A model generated the notes under the pieces. That model had not been told where the DNA came from. It saw only the letters and a list, made by a program, of their open reading frames with translations, and made no database searches. The position numbers and the translations under genes are program-made. Of a DNA stretch of 6,432 nt, positions 6,419-6,432 are shown piece after piece. The stretch comes from Draconibacterium sp. (GTDB lineage Bacteria > Bacteroidota > Bacteroidia > Bacteroidales > Prolixibacteraceae). Every line of letters starts with the position of its first letter. Positions within the stretch are counted from its first letter, which is position 1. The DNA lies in NCBI GenBank assembly GCA_027011835.1, contig JALUZN010000397.1, forward strand, positions 1-6,432. The letters run 5' to 3'.

Positions 6419-6432
6419 AATATTCGGAATTC

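Larger units (their letters stand above)
5830..6432. other. Non-coding repeat-mosaic region
   Basis: About 600 bp without a credible gene. After a short unique stretch with an 18-bp palindrome come three successive head-to-tail units: full (5911-6102), internally replaced (6099-6223) and full (6227-6418). They are built from a front module (ATTCTGCC...CACACCTTCGTGG), a middle module with a GC-rich hairpin, and a rear module (CCCCAGATTC...AAATCGAAATTC). The TAAAATCGAT at 5901-5910 looks like the remnant of a rear module before the first unit. The open frames seen here (5872-6057 and 5933-6373) are repeat translations and are not annotated as genes. Confidence 0.85.

Overview
The window looks like a chromosomal segment from a Bacteroidota (Bacteroidetes) bacterium, most likely of the Bacteroidales/Marinilabiliales type. 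The basis is AT-rich DNA, near absence of Shine-Dalgarno sequences, promoter-like boxes that fit the Bacteroidota pattern (TTTG at -33, TAnnTTTG at -7), and protein families typical of that phylum (a DUF4783-type secreted protein and a very large multi-sensor NtrY-like kinase). No species can be named from the sequence alone.

Layout: positions 100-1478 carry two genes on the minus strand that are almost contiguous (5-nt gap): a small secreted DUF4783-family protein, followed by a six-helix YihY/BrkB-family inner-membrane protein. A 175-bp divergent intergenic region (1479-1653) separates them from a plus-strand pair: rlmH, the 23S rRNA pseudouridine-1915 methyltransferase, and, 3 nt after its stop codon, a 1232-residue membrane histidine kinase ending at 5829. 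The kinase has about 12 predicted membrane helices, three extracytoplasmic segments, a HAMP linker and a complete NtrY-like HisKA/HATPase core. No response regulator is present in the window.

The last ~600 bp (5830-6432) hold no credible gene. This region is a mosaic of direct repeats: two 192-bp copies, 316 bp apart and 186/192 identical, flank an incomplete copy that keeps only the two end modules. Each full copy contains a GC-rich REP-like hairpin (CCCCGAGAT...ATCTCGGGG, or a variant). The open frames that cross this region are translations of the repeat, read in different frames in different copies. The window ends inside the repeat tract.

No complete new system can be demonstrated. The kinase and the repeat array are the two parts most worth following up. 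rlmH is a housekeeping ribosome-maturation gene. The link between it and the kinase is only positional (probable co-transcription), and the BrkB and DUF4783 proteins are envelope proteins of unproven function.
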